64,000 nt of DNA from Diorhabda sublineata (GCF_026230105.1 NC_079486.1:186001-250000), one strand, 5' to 3'. Numbered from the stretch's first letter, positions 21,466 through 33,628 are shown. Translations and numbers: made by a program. Notes: generated by a model from the letters alone, not told the origin.

Positions 21466-23005
21466 CTTAGCGGCCGCAAGTTGAACTAAATAAAAATTCT
21501 ATTTGTGTTTAATTTCTATACACACTAGCGCCTCCCGCTATCCAATCGCCAAATTAAACACGATTCTATAGACACTATCTATCTCTGTCGACCAATCGCC
21601 AAGCTAAAACACTATTCTATGGACACTAGCGCCTCCTGCCGGTCAAACGCCAAATTAAACACGATTCTATAGACACTATCTATCTCTGTCGACCAATCGC
21701 CAAGCTAAAACACTATTCTATGGACACTAGCGCCTCCTGCCGGTCAAACGCCAAACTAAACAAATTCCCATAGACACTGGCGCCTCCCGCTAGCCAAAAG
21801 TCAAATTAAACACGATTCTATAGACATATAAATCTATTTCAACAAATCGCCAAACTAAAATATGATTCTATAGTTACTAGCGCCCCCTACCGGCCAGACG
21901 CCAAATTAAGCACGGTTCCATAAACAAAAGCGCCTCTCGCTAACAAAACGCAAAATTAAATACGATTCTGTAGACACCAGTGACCTCTGTCGGCCAAACG
22001 CCAAACTAAACACAGTTCCATAGATACAAGCGCCTTCCGCCGGCCAAACGCCAAATTAAACACGATTCCAGAGACAGTAGCGCCCCCAGCGGGCCAAACT
22101 CCAAACTAAACAAGTTCCCATAGACACTGGCGCCTCCCGCTAGCCAAAAGTCAAATTAAAAACGATTCTATAGACAAATAAATCTATTTCAACAAATCGC
22201 CAAACTAAAACACGATTCTATAGACACCAGCGCCCCCTACGGGCAGACGCCAAATTAAACACGGTTCCATAAACAAAAGCGCCTCTCGCTAGCAAAACGC
22301 CAAATTAAATACGATTCTGTAGACACCAGCGACCTCTGCCGGTCAGACGCCAAACTAAACAAGATTCCATACACACTAGCGCCTCCCGCTAGCCAAACGT
22401 CAAATTAAAAACGATTCTATAGACCGATCGCCAAACTAACCAAACACGATCTTACGCCATCTGGCGAGGAATAGTCAAACTGGAAGTACCTGGCGGCTGC
22501 AAGTTGATCTTGATAAAAATACTATTTGTGTTTGATTTCTATACACATCAGCTTCTCCTGCCGGTCAGACGCTAAACTAGACCCGATTCTATAGACACTA
22601 GCGCCCTCTGCCGACCGGACGTCAAACTAAACACGATTCTATACACACTACCGCCCTCTGCCGGCCAAACGATAAACTAAAACACGAACTAGCGCCATCT
22701 AGCGAGGTATAGTCGAACTAAAAGTACTTAGCGGCCGCAAGTTAAACTAAATGAAAATTCTCTTTGTGTTCAATTTCTATACACACTAGCGCCCCCCGCC
22801 AATTAGACACCAAACTAAATACGGTTCCATAGACACAAGCGCCTCCTGCCGGTCAAACGCCAAATTAAATACGATTCCATAGACAGTAGCGCCCCTGCCG
22901 GCCAGACGCCAAACTAAACACGGTTCCATAGACACTAGCGCACCCTGCTGGCCAGATGCCAAATTAAATTCAATTCTATAGACACTAGCGCCTCCCGTCA
23001 GCCAG
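21466..23005. repeat. Minisatellite array, about 50-bp unit, about 25 units
   Basis: Units of roughly 50 bp follow the pattern ACACGATTCTATAGACACTA then GCGCCTCCCGCCGGCCAAAC and GCCAAATTAA. Units vary by substitution and small indels. A spacer (GCGGCCGCAAGTTGAACTAA, then TTTGTGTTTAATTTCTATAC) occurs near 21468, 22490 and 22728. Larger periods are visible: a 101-bp doublet at 21534-21735, and 21730-21960 resembling 22095-22330. It is clearly GC-richer than its surroundings and encodes no protein. Confidence 0.95.
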
Positions 23006-26000
23006 ATATTGTCATTCGTTTTCTTAATGCTTATTTGACCCTTCTCAATTTGTCACTATGCAATCCAATCAACCGTTTATTCTATAATTATATCCATTCA
23101 GATTTGAGATCATTATTGAAGGTATCTACGGCTCCATTTTCCAATTCTTCTTCATACTTATACAATTCGAAATTATGTATGATTGTACCATTCAAGTCCA
23201 GAAAGAAATCATGCTCATATACGTTTCAAACGATAAGCATTCTTACTTCTTTTCAGCGTCATTTTCCTCATCATGGCTCTTCACATTACTACAAATATAT
23301 AATAATAATAATTTGATCGTGAGCTAAGTGGTTTGTAAAATATTTATTTTGCCAATCTATTACGAGATTTAAGTATATTAAATAAATCATTAAAATTTAG
23401 AAGAAATTCATCTGTAGTACCTGCATTATGGAAATATGTATTAATATCTGTACTCCATAAATAAAGAGGAACAGCTGCTCAATAACCTTCACAAAAAGCC
23501 GTTACATTGTTTCCAACTTTACACTGATAAATTTCGCAAATCATGCAACTTGGAATTTCGTCGAAATGGTCCAATTACAACTCTGGTTAGCAAAAAGATA
23601 TCGAAAAAAATTATATATCATTAGAAAATCTACACTCTAGCGATGTTTATAAAAAAACAAAAGCTTCCTACCACCTTTACTTTTTTTTAAACGCATGAAT
23701 TGTTGTAATAATATGAAATTTAAGATATAATACATACTGTGAAAGTTATGAAGTTATAACTTCTTGCATAAGTTAAAATAAGAAGAGACATGAAAATCAG
23801 GAAAATTGAAGAAAATAAAGAGAATTATTGAAGAAATAAGTCGTTTTAGAAAATATCTTGTTTCACAATTTAAAAATTTTCTAAGTAAAATTGGGTTGGA
23901 TGTCAGTAATTCACAAAAAGTTTTTGTCATAATAGTACAGCAAGTCAGCAATGTACAAAATGAGATCGGGATTTGTTATGACAGCTATATATGATAAGGA
24001 ATCAATCTGATGAGTTTTAAACACGAAAAAAAAAGGATTATGATAGAGTGGAGTGATAAACTCCACTTTAATAATGAAAATAATGAATTTTGATCTTCTG
24101 CTTTAGAAGATAATCTATAAAAAATACATCGAGGGAAAAAGAAGACATGTACCAACAAAATTAAAAGGAGTAACAGAAAGAGGCATATTCAAAATTATAC
24201 TTATCTACAATTATTCTATATATCTCGTAACAGTAAAGGATGACAGAGAGTTGAAAAGCTAAGAACAAATGTGAGAAAACATTTAGAAATGTGGTCTCCT
24301 CAAAATTCTTTATACATATAATTAATATAAAATAGATACCTTCCATAGGACAGCTGTAAGCCTACATTTTGATGTTTAGGACTTGTTTTGAAAAGAATAC
24401 TGTTCCCTTTTCGTTCTCTCAACGTTTTTGCTTCCATTAGAATGACTTGATAACAATATACTTTCAACTGGTTGTTGAGAAGGTAAAAAAATAAAACAAA
24501 AGTGTGTGGGTATGTATCAGTAGAAATGGCATTACCTCACCCAATTCAAACATGTTTCTTCAATATTCAACAACTCTAAAATACCTTAAACATGGAGTGC
24601 AATAAACCATTAAGTTGCATTACAATGTATTCGCTAAGCTAAATTTACACTAAACCAAGTCATATGCATACAGGACTTTTTAGGAAAATTCTTCATTACT
24701 CATTCAGTTTCATTGGCAGACATATTGTTGAATTTGTACAAAGTGATGAAATGGTAAGTGACTTGAAAGTTCTTATTCAAAAACTGGTAAGACAATAATT
24801 TGAAATAATGATGGAAACATGACATTGCTAAAGTTATTTTTTTCAGACTAGTTTGAGATTTTCAAAGTCACCTAAAATACTTAACAAAATATATGATTTA
24901 ATATCAAATATTGATGAGCAACTACTAATTATTTTGATTAAGAGTAAATTTATTAGAAAAATATTAATATTTAGACAAATATCAACTCACTGGCAACATT
25001 TTTCATCAATTCATTGTAAACTACAAGTTACTTATTCTTCACAATTGGGGAGGAGTCTCTTTAAATCAAACCAATCAAAAATTACTCAATATTTTATTTT
25101 CTTACCTCAGAAATATGAATAAAACAAGATGTGTCAGAACAATACGAGGATCTTTTCTATTCAATTCCATAAGGTAGGTACTCCAAAACTACTAAAGGTC
25201 CCCATGTGAATCCATCCAAACGCTCTTTTTTTGTAACTTGACATTCACAGATGTTACACTACAAATTTCCAGGCCCAGTTCAGATGAAGCTACCATAGCG
25301 AAATTAGTAAATATGTTAGAGTACATACAATTCTTTTTTATTAGAGGCCATTTTGGTAAATGAGAAATCACGCTCCTTTACCTAAAAATAAATTATTTGT
25401 AAACTACTTCCAGTATTGGTGTAGTGCCTATACTTGTTATTAAAAAAGATATTCAAACACTTGCCAACACCTTGAAAGCATATTCATCAACATAAAACAT
25501 TATGTTGTGTACGTGAGTATTTTTATCAAATTACTTAGTTAAAGGTGTAGAAAATGTGAAAAATAATTGTACATACCTACTATAAGAATCAAAATTTTAA
25601 AAATTTATACATTTTCAGTCAAAATTTACTTCATTACATAAACTACATTCACTTAATCTTCACGTACAAAACTTAAACATAAGTAAGTTTTCCAACTAGA
25701 TACCAATTCCGTTTCTAACATTATAATGAATTCAGAAGGTCCTTTGTTTGAAACTTTGGTTTACTTTGACCTTGGACGAATAAAAAAGATTAACCCAGCT
25801 GGTATGTTTGAATATAACTGAAGCCAACTTACAGTAAACCTCAATGTTGTCAAATTTTACAATTTATTTGTTTATTATCTGGATGCATGTTACGTTTCAA
25901 AAATATTTATTTATACATCGTAATATTATTAAAAACCAATAAGAATGTGGCTCTAGTTCTCACTAAATTTGGTTAATGGACAATATTTCCCACAATTGAT

Positions 26001-26280
26001 CTAAACAAAGATCAAGAAAATAATTTTGGCGAGAATGTTTATGAAAAAATATAAGCTAGGCAACATTGCTATGTAACTGTATTCATTTATGTTTTTGTTT
26101 TATCTTGCTTAGAATGTTTGAAAGAAATAATATCAAATTCTAGTTTTATTTGAATACAAATTTACTGTAGACATGTACCAACAAATCTTCGAGACAAACA
26201 TATAGGTTTTTAATGAGGATATGCTTATTTATTATAATTATTAGTCAATTTAAGTCAAAAACAAGATGAAAGTAATGTGA
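23006..26280. repeat. Dispersed repeats, no gene seen
   Basis: 23060-23270 is a reverse complement of 27045-27230 (CGTTTCAAACGATAAGCATTCT). 23470-23600 resembles 39215-39360 (TGATAAATTTCGCAAA and TTTCGTCGAAATGGTCCAA). 25830-26030 is the reverse of 16610-16775. Remaining AT-rich sequence has only short frames without signatures. Confidence 0.6.
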
Positions 26281-26282
26281 AA

Positions 26283-26760
26283 ACAAAAAACAAAGGCTAA
26301 TAGATTAGCCTGGCCAGCAACTTCAGTACTTTCATCAAGTTGAAGTGAAAAGTTTGTTTTATTTAAACTGTAACAGTGAATTTGACCGATTTTTTTTGCT
26401 TCCTTCTCAGTGAATGAAACTTCAGATTCTAACCTACAGAGTGTTCTGTTCCTTTTTTAGATATCAATATGATTAGGCGATAAGATGCAAATGTAGCTTG
26501 TCTATTTTTCTCACCAGAAATTGATGTTTTCGTTATTGAGTTTGACTTTAGAATTCTTTTTCTTTGTACTGAAAGAAATACATATGTTTTTTTTGTGAAA
26601 AGTCTTTACAGTTTTGAAGGTTTCATACTCTAATCAGCAAATACTTCGAAACATAAAACACACTGAAGTAGCAGGTTGTCATCTGTGCCAGTAACTACAA
26701 AAACCATATTTCAAATAATCAGCACTGTTCTTATGGTTCGGTTTTGCCTTCTTAGGGACT
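26283..26760 (-). pseudogene. hAT transposase N-terminal fragment with BED finger remnant
   Basis: Minus strand shows a BED zinc-finger remnant (CVLCFEVFAD then SMKPSKL) and, about 220 bp further on, NFSLQLDESTEVAGQANLLA. The latter is the conserved catalytic-Asp segment of BED/SCAND3-type hAT transposases and matches FVLQMDESTDVAGLAILL at 59.6 kb. Several stops. Confidence 0.75.
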
Positions 26761-27044
26761 TCTTTTAAAAATTCTAAACTAGCCTAATAAAAATAAGTTT
26801 TGCATTGAGATGTTTATTATTATAAATTATTAATAAATGAATTTTGTCTTATCACTTGTTTTTAAATAAGTATTTTTAAGGCAATTACCATTTAACCAAT
26901 CTAATCACTTTGTACAAATTAAACATTATATGTGCAAATCGAACTAAACGAGTAATGGAGAACTGATCTGAAAAGTTTTGATTGTATGTGACTTGGTTGA
27001 GATATTATAGATTATAAGGGAGACTAGCTAAAACGTTCAAATAA

Positions 27045-28083
27045 GATGTGAGAATGCTTATCGTTTGAAACGTAAATGAAAATGATTTCTTTCTGAACTT
27101 GATTGATACAATCATACATAATTTAGAAATGTCTAAGTATGGAGAATTGGAAAATGGAGCCGAAGATACCTCCAATAATGATCTTTAACTCGAATGGATA
27201 CAATTATGGAATAAACGTTTGATTGAATGGAAAAGTGTTGATTATTTCATAAAGTACGCGAGGACAATTTGTGTGCTGCATTTACTACTACCTCCTGCTA
27301 CCACCACACTCACTATTATACTGTCTGACGCCGGTTTCGATGTACTCCTCTAGTTTCTATGTGATTTGTACAAAACAAACAAACAAACAAAATATTACTG
27401 AGTATAATTTGATATCAGATGGTTATTTGATTGAATTAGTAACTCACTAAAGTTATTGAACAAAATATGTAATTTGATCCATTTGGTCGAAAGATACAAA
27501 AAACTACTCAACTGATTTTGGTATTTGTAATAACTGCAAATTATCAAAGGATTATTTCTTAAAGGAAAGACTATCATTACTCTGACTGAATTAGAAAAAC
27601 TCTAAAATTCAGTGGTAAGTTCAATAATTACTCACCTTGTACTAGATACTGTGAACAATTTGAAATTATTATTATAATTATTTTCAAGTTTATGCTCTTT
27701 GAAAAATAGCAAATGAATGCTCTCAAATTTTTTCGATAATAATATAATGGGAATCGTATAGAACTGCTTTTGTTACTTGCCATTTTTCTTGATTAAAAAA
27801 TTTCTTATAATTAAAAATCACATTGTTAACAGAAGTTAATTTGAAATTAGAATTTTCTCTATATAGAAAAATTGTTTCTGATTTTGTATAATAGTGCTCG
27901 TTTCTATAATTGATCTTCACACAAATGTTTTTGTAATCCATTTACTTAACACACTTTATCTGTCTTGATTGAACTTCTCAGTGAATATGTAACTAAATCT
28001 TAATTCTAATGTACGGACAAAAATAATTATTGAAAATTGTGAAGTTATTTTGGTTTTCTAGAAAATCCCAGTGTGACAGATTT
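27045..28083. repeat. Dispersed repeat, longest copy, with a 72-codon frame
   Basis: Matches 11490-11912 and 18565-18870 in reverse and 62575-62870 directly. On the minus strand 27941-27723 is an open frame (DYKNICVKINYRN..EKWQVTKAVLYDSHY) that can be traced, broken, in the 62 kb copy. No family recognised. Copia 3 is inserted at its end (28083). Confidence 0.75.
28079..28083. repeat. Target-site duplication GATTT, left (Copia 3)
   Basis: Repeated at 32039-32043. Confidence 0.9.
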
Positions 28084-28277
28084 TGTTGTAATATTCGTTT
28101 CTTCTATAGTATAAATAAAAGAAATTTATACAGGTTCTTCTATACTTTTATTATATTAGAAGTAAAACTACACAAAATGACTTGAATCTGAAAGTAACCA
28201 TTTTTTTTCTTTTCTTGACATAATAATCATCCTTGCCAACTTAATTGCTGGGTTACGTTCAGTAATTTTTTACAACA
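28084..28277 (-). repeat. Copia 3 3' LTR
   Basis: 194 bp, TG..CA bounded, preceded on the minus strand by AAGGGGTAG. Contains an extra CTTTTCTTGAC-like segment relative to the other LTR. Confidence 0.93.
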
Positions 28278-28379
28278 CTACCCCTTAAACCAGCAATTAA
28301 TTTAGACCAATATTTTTAGTACAAAAAATATGCTTGGGATTATGCAGCCCTTTTGTTAAAAGATCTGCTACCATTTTTT

Positions 28380-28560
28380 CAGTAGGCATGTATTTAATTT
28401 CAACCAAATTTTTTTTCAATTACTTCCCTTACAAAATGGTACTTAGTGTCTATATGTTTAGTTCTGTTATGGTAAACAGGGTTTTTTAACAATTTTTGTG
28501 CACTTTGGCTGTCATTGAAAAGAATTACGGGCTTAGTCTCACAAAACTCATTTAAAAAAC
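28380..28560 (-). pseudogene. Copia 3 RNase H C-terminal remnant
   Basis: Minus strand reads ETKPVILFNDSQSAQKLL then HIDTKYHFV, the last part of Copia RNase H. The preceding RNase H sequence with its catalytic residues is missing between 28552 and this piece. Confidence 0.75.
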
Positions 28561-29835
28561 CACTAACAAATATGGCTTCAATTTTAAACCGACTTCAATA
28601 GGAGTCAAAACAGTTTTAGCATCACCTAACTTGAAACGCTCTAATAATTCTAAAATATAGTTCCTCTGATTAACTTTAATCAAATTGTTTTGTTTGTCAA
28701 AATCAATGTTTAAACCTAAAAAATATTTGATTGGACCCAAGTCTTTAATTTTAAATTGTTTTGACAATTCCTGTTTGAGGTTGGTTTTAAAAACTGAGGA
28801 ATTTGAACAAATTAAAAAATCATCAACATAAAAGGCCACTAGAATTATAAATTTGTCCTTGTTTTGGAAAAATATACATGGTTCAAAACTTGATTGCTGA
28901 AAACCTAAGTCTTTTAAGACATTTTTTACTTTAATATTCCAAATTCTGGAGGATTGTTTTAATCCATATATAGCCTTTTTTAATAAACATACTTTATTTT
29001 CATTATTTTTTAGAATAAACCCCTCAGGTTGCACCATGTAAATTTCTTCATCCAAGTTTCCGTTTAAAAATGCGGTTTCTACGTCTAAGTGGTCAATATC
29101 TAAACTTAATTCTACAGATAAAGCAAACAATATTCTTATTGTAGAGTATCTAACTACAGGTGAAAAAGTTTCAAAATAATCTATACCAAAGGTTTGTGTG
29201 AAACCCTTTGCAACTAGCCGTGCTTTATATCGTATTTCATTATTTGAATTCCTTTTTAAACAAAACACCCACTTATTTTGCACAACATTTTTGTTTGATG
29301 GACGGTCTACTAAAATCCATGCCTCATTTTTCATTAATGATTCGTACTCTCGTTCCATTGCTTTTTCCCAATTTCTTCGGTCACTTCTTGACATCGCTTC
29401 ATCTACGGTCTTTGGATCTTGCATTTCATTATAAGTTTCCTTATTCATCACATTGTATGAAATGTAACCTTCATAATTTCTTTTCTTTGACACCCTTCCT
29501 GATCTGGTTACAATTTCTTGATCATTAATTTCCTCAAAGTTTTCACCTCCAGTTTCTTCTGGAATTTCATTTTCTTCTTCATTGATATTATTATTTGATC
29601 CTCCACCTTCTTCATTCATGTCACTATCATCCACTCCAGGTTTAGTTTTTGTTTGTAGGTCAACAGTAATTGCTGAATCAGGATCTGAGTTGCTAGTTTC
29701 AGCCTTACAATTATTTATATTTTTAAAAGGTTGATTCAGAAATTCATTAAATTTTACATTACGACTTATAATAATTTTATCTGTATCTGTATCTAGAATT
29801 CTATAAGCTTTACTATTTTCACTGTATCCCACCAT
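28552..29835 (-). pseudogene. Copia 3 integrase tail and reverse transcriptase
   Basis: A 427-codon open frame: integrase C-terminal end (MVGYSENSKAYRILD), an acidic linker, then complete RVT_2 (KWVFCLKRN, ARLVAKGFTQTFGIDYFETF, LDVETAFLNGNLDEEIYMVQ, AFYVDDFLICSNS, GPIKYFLGLNID). The YVDD motif is intact. The frame ends in a deletion junction after PIEVGLKLKP. It is separated from the upstream frame by a stop or frameshift in 29836-29919. Confidence 0.93.
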
Positions 29836-29919
29836 AATACCTGTTTTTGCTCTTTTCTCTAGTTTAGATCTTTTTTCTTTTGGAATGTAAACAAAAGCCT
29901 GAGAACCAAATGTAATGAA

Positions 29920-31410
29920 TTATGATAAATCAGGTTTCTTTCCGACCCATAACTCATAAGGTGTCTTTTCTTTACTTTTAGTATGTAGTCTATTAGAAAT
30001 GTAGTTAGCAGTTGTTACTGCTTCCCCCCAATATTTATGGGGTAAATTAGCATCTAATAACATACACCTTGCCGATTCCATCAATGTTCTATTTTTCCTC
30101 TCCGAAACACCATTTTGCTCTGGACAATATGGTGCAGTCGACTGAAAGCTTATACCAAAACTTTTGAGTAGCTTCTGCACAGCTACCCCTGTATATTCCC
30201 CTCCATTATCACTTCTAAATGTTTTTGGATAGACCCCAAAAATATTTTTGACTTCTAGAATGAATTCCTTTAATTTAATATATACTTCATCTTTAGATTC
30301 TAATAAATAAAGTGTGGTATATCTTGAAAAATCATCAGTTAAAGTCAAAAAATATTTCTTTTTACCAACAGTAGCGGTTCTCATAGGTCCATATATATCA
30401 CTATGGATTATATCAAGAACTTTAAACGTCTTACTTTCTGATTTTTTAGGAAAAGATTTCCTCATTAATTTACCTTCAATACAAGTGACACATTGTTTTC
30501 TCTGACCACAATCATTTATTTTTATGCCAATAGCTAAATCTTTACTTACTATCATTTTTATATCATCAGGGCTTCTGTGACCTAAACGTCTATGCCATGT
30601 ATGTATACAATTATTCATTTCCTCACACGTTTTTACAATATTTACTTTTTCTGAAAACATGTTTAATTTATATAAACCATTACAGTATTTTCCTGTGGCT
30701 ATAATAAAATTATTAATTTCTATATAACAATTACAATCATCAAACTTTATGTTATAACCAGCTTTTGTAATTTTAGACACCGATAACAGATTATTGCTTA
30801 GCTCAGGTACAAATAAAACATCTTTAAATTTTAAACTTATGCATTTACCTGAAATTTCTGTTTTTACTAAAATATCACCTTTACCTTTGACTTGCATTTC
30901 CTGTCCATTTGCAACTATAATTTTATTTAACTTTGAATAGTCCAATTTAATAAATAATTCTGGATTATTTGACATGTGTCTTGTAGCCCCTGAATCAATA
31001 TACCATTCTAGATTATTTTTACTGTTACCGGAAACATTCAAACAAAAAACTGAGTCAGACAACTCATCACCTTCAACAGTTACTTTGGCATGTTGCTTTC
31101 CCTTATTTCTGTCTTTCTTCATGAAAAAACAATCTTTTTTGTAGTGACCTTTTCTATGACAATAATAACATTCTATTTTTTCTTTCATCTCCTTTGAAAA
31201 CTTTTTATTTTTGTTTAATGCCGTCCCTGTTGAACTGGTATCTTCTTTTCTTTTATACTCATCCATTAGTTCTCCCTTTACATATTCAAGAGTCAATTCA
31301 TCATCTGGCCTAGCATCTAATGCTGTTACTAATGTGGAATAACTTTCTGGCAATCCACCTAACAATAATGCAGCTACATGGAAATCCTTAATAGTCTCAC
31401 CAACTCTCAC
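29920..31410 (-). pseudogene. Copia 3 gag C-terminus, protease and integrase
   Basis: A 496-codon open frame. It holds the gag tail with a CCHC knuckle (CYYCHRKGHYKKDC), protease (WYIDSGATRHMS), pre-integrase (WHRRLGHRSPDDI) and integrase core with HSDIYGP, FRSDNGGEY and CPEQNGVSERKN, so all three DDE residues are present. The frame ends at KKPDLS, where a stop separates it from the integrase tail. Confidence 0.94.
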
Positions 31411-31462
31411 CAGACTGATACAGCTTCCTCAATAAATACAACTTGTTACTTAAATTATTTCT

Positions 31463-31735
31463 TTAATGTACCTTTTGCAGTTCATTCCACATTTCTTTCG
31501 CATTCTTGCATTTATAAATGTGTGCTATCTGATTGTCTTCGATACTTAATGAAATTGTAGCTTGTGCTTTTTCATCTTTACGTTTCCATTCAACAGATGG
31601 TTCATTTGGTATTGCCTCTTCTACAACAGACCAATTTCCTTCTCGTGTAAGCAACATTTTAATTCTAAATTTCCAATTTTGATAATTGTTGTTGTCTAAT
31701 CTGGCGAAAGTAAACTTTACACTTTCAGATTCCAT
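31463..31735 (-). pseudogene. Copia 3 gag N-terminus
   Basis: Starts MESESVKFTFARLDNNNYQNW, the usual insect Copia gag start, and continues to WNELQKVH. A frameshift or small deletion in 31411-31463 separates it from the rest of gag. Confidence 0.9.
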
Positions 31736-31836
31736 TTCTGCTTTTAATTTGCTTTACAAGCCAAGCCGTCACGCCTTATTTTTTAGGTTAGCTTTTATAC
31801 TTTACTTTGAAATTCACTGAAGCTTATTAAATCTGG

Positions 31837-31851
31837 CCTGGGCCCATAACC
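31837..31851 (-). promoter_or_regulatory. Copia 3 primer binding site
   Basis: On the minus strand GGTTATGGGCCCAGG follows the 5' LTR directly, the same primer class as Copia 1. Confidence 0.8.
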
Positions 31852-32038
31852 TGTTATAATATTCGTTTCTTCTATAGTATAAATAAAAGAAATTTATACA
31901 GGTTCTTCTATACTTTTATTATATTAGAAGTAAAACTACACAAAATGACTTGAATCTGAAAAGTAACCATTTTTTTTACCATAATAATCATCCTTGCCAA
32001 CTTAATTGCTGGGTTACGCTCAGTAATTTTTTACAACA
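31852..32038 (-). repeat. Copia 3 5' LTR
   Basis: 187 bp, near-identical to 28084-28277. Confidence 0.93.
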
Positions 32039-32043
32039 GATTT
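32039..32043. repeat. Target-site duplication GATTT, right (Copia 3)
   Basis: Matches 28079-28083. Confidence 0.9.
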
Positions 32044-32395
32044 TGTGTAGAAATTTTAAAACTTTGACTTATATTTTGTATTGATTGATGTCTTATACCT
32101 TGTTATTTTCAAACTAAAACTATTTAGATGATGTTTCTGTTTGCCAATGAACAAGAGAATTGTTCAGAAAATGGGAAAGTTTTGAAATTAAGAAAAAAGA
32201 AAGATCGTTTTAGTTCCATAAAAGGTTATTAGTTTTTCAACTAGACTTTTTCCATTCCCTACAGGATCGGGATATTAAAATTTTCATTATTTCTTCATTG
32301 TTCTCATTACCAGGCAACAAAGAATTTTATTACGAATGATTACCCAATCACCAGCTTTGGTTATTGATTTACTAATATACTATATTCGCCTTAAT

Positions 32396-32734
32396 TTATA
32401 TATCTTTGAAAATTCTAACTTTTGTTTCTTTCTCAACATATTCTCCATTTTTTTTCAACACACTCCTGTAGACGTTGTCTTGTATTTCTAAGTCGAAGAA
32501 GTCTTCCGCCAATCCGTTGACGACCGTGTGACCTCTACTTAGACATAATCCTTGATTACCGATGATCATATATTTTACTCCAAAAACTCTTTTGAATGAT
32601 ACGTGGATACTAAGAAATCGAAAGAATATCCCGATGATATGTTTAATCTGAATTTCTGATATTTCAACTGAGGAGGATTTTATAACGTCGATAAAATGAT
32701 TAAATATGCAAAAAGCACAATGCACAAATTTCAT
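32396..32734 (-). CDS. Hypothetical 112-residue frame, left-arm copy
   Basis: Starts MKFVHCAFCIFNHFIDVIKS and ends ETKVRIFKDI. The right-arm counterpart (57800-58009) shares the first two-thirds but has lost about 70 bp, which changes its frame. No family is recognised; an exon fragment or chance frame in a repeat are both possible. Confidence 0.25.
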   Translation of the reverse strand: MKFVHCAFCIFNHFIDVIKSSSVEISEIQIKHIIGIFFRFLSIHVSFKRVFGVKYMIIGNQGLCLSRGHTVVNGLAEDFFDLEIQDNVYRSVLKKNGEYVEKETKVRIFKDI

Positions 32735-33170
32735 TTTTTGCTATAATCAAAGTATAATTAAAAACCTTTTCATATATTGAATTCAACCTACAGATTCCAG
32801 ATATTACTTTTCGTTCTTCTTTAAACTTTTTTTAAAGTCAAATATGATATACCTATCAACAGTAGTTTATTACCGTTTCCACGAAGAAACTCGATATTCA
32901 CACATTTGCGTTGAAATATGTGATTTTATAATTTTGGTATGCTAAATATTTTGTAAAACCAGCAGTGATAATTCTATGATTAACATAGGTATTTCACATT
33001 TAAACTGCTAATAAAACAAAGTGGCTTCTTTAAGACGTTGAAGGGTTGGCATTACACTGTCCTCTTCCAATACGTATCGTTAAAAAGAGAAACAACATGT
33101 ACCGAATGGTGAAAATAAAATAAAATATAAACGTTATTTAGACCTACGCTAGTGCATCTTTATCTTGATA

Positions 33171-33628
33171 TCTGTCAACGGTCTTAATAATTTTACTACC
33201 ACGTTTCCTACGTTGAGTATTACTTCAGCCTATAGGGTAGGCCACAAGCAGCACAGCCACGTACCGTATCCAAATATGTTGCAATAGAATATAACATACA
33301 GATCTAGAATATTCAATAATTGTATGTAGTCAATTCTTTCTGATACTTAAATTTGTAATAACAACTCAAAAACTCTAGTTTAAATAAAAGACAATCTTCC
33401 AAATATTAACATCTTTAATTATTTTCACCAGCACACCTTTCCCTAATCCATAATATTATTTATCATTGATAGCTTTTTTGTTCTTTATTTGTAAACCATA
33501 TCTATAAATAATATTTTCCTATTGCAGCATATCTTGATGTGCAACGTGGCTGCGCTGTTTGTTGTCTAGCCGGTACGATTTCCCAGCGTAGGGAACGCGG
33601 TAGTAGAATTATTAAGACAGTTGACAGA
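33171..33628. mobile_element. Long-TIR MITE/foldback element, left-arm copy
   Basis: About 118-bp imperfect terminal inverted repeats (TCTGTCAAC..CTTAATAATT at the left and its complement at the right) enclose about 220 bp of AT-rich DNA without a frame. Inner TIR text includes CAGCACAGCCACG versus CAGCGCAGCCACG. The right-arm copy is 53078-53535. Target duplication is not clear. Confidence 0.75.

Larger units (their letters stand above)
28084..32038 (-). mobile_element. Copia 3: LTR retrotransposon with both LTRs
   Basis: A 3,955 bp Ty1/Copia element on the minus strand. LTRs (28084-28277, 194 bp; 31852-32038, 187 bp) read TGTTGTAAAA..TTACAACA on the minus strand and are near-identical apart from a short indel. 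An initiator-tRNA-Met-type primer site (GGTTATGGGCCCAGG) follows the 5' LTR. GATTT flanks both ends. Gag, protease, integrase and reverse transcriptase are long and well preserved. The RNase H region is largely deleted, so it is probably not autonomous. Confidence 0.96.

Noticed and set aside
21466..23005. CRISPR-like regular repeats
   Set aside because: Units are adjacent and variable with no unique spacers, and the sequence is eukaryotic; it is a minisatellite.
24853..25122. Plus-strand 89-codon frame
   Set aside because: AT-driven composition, no motif, no paralogue seen.
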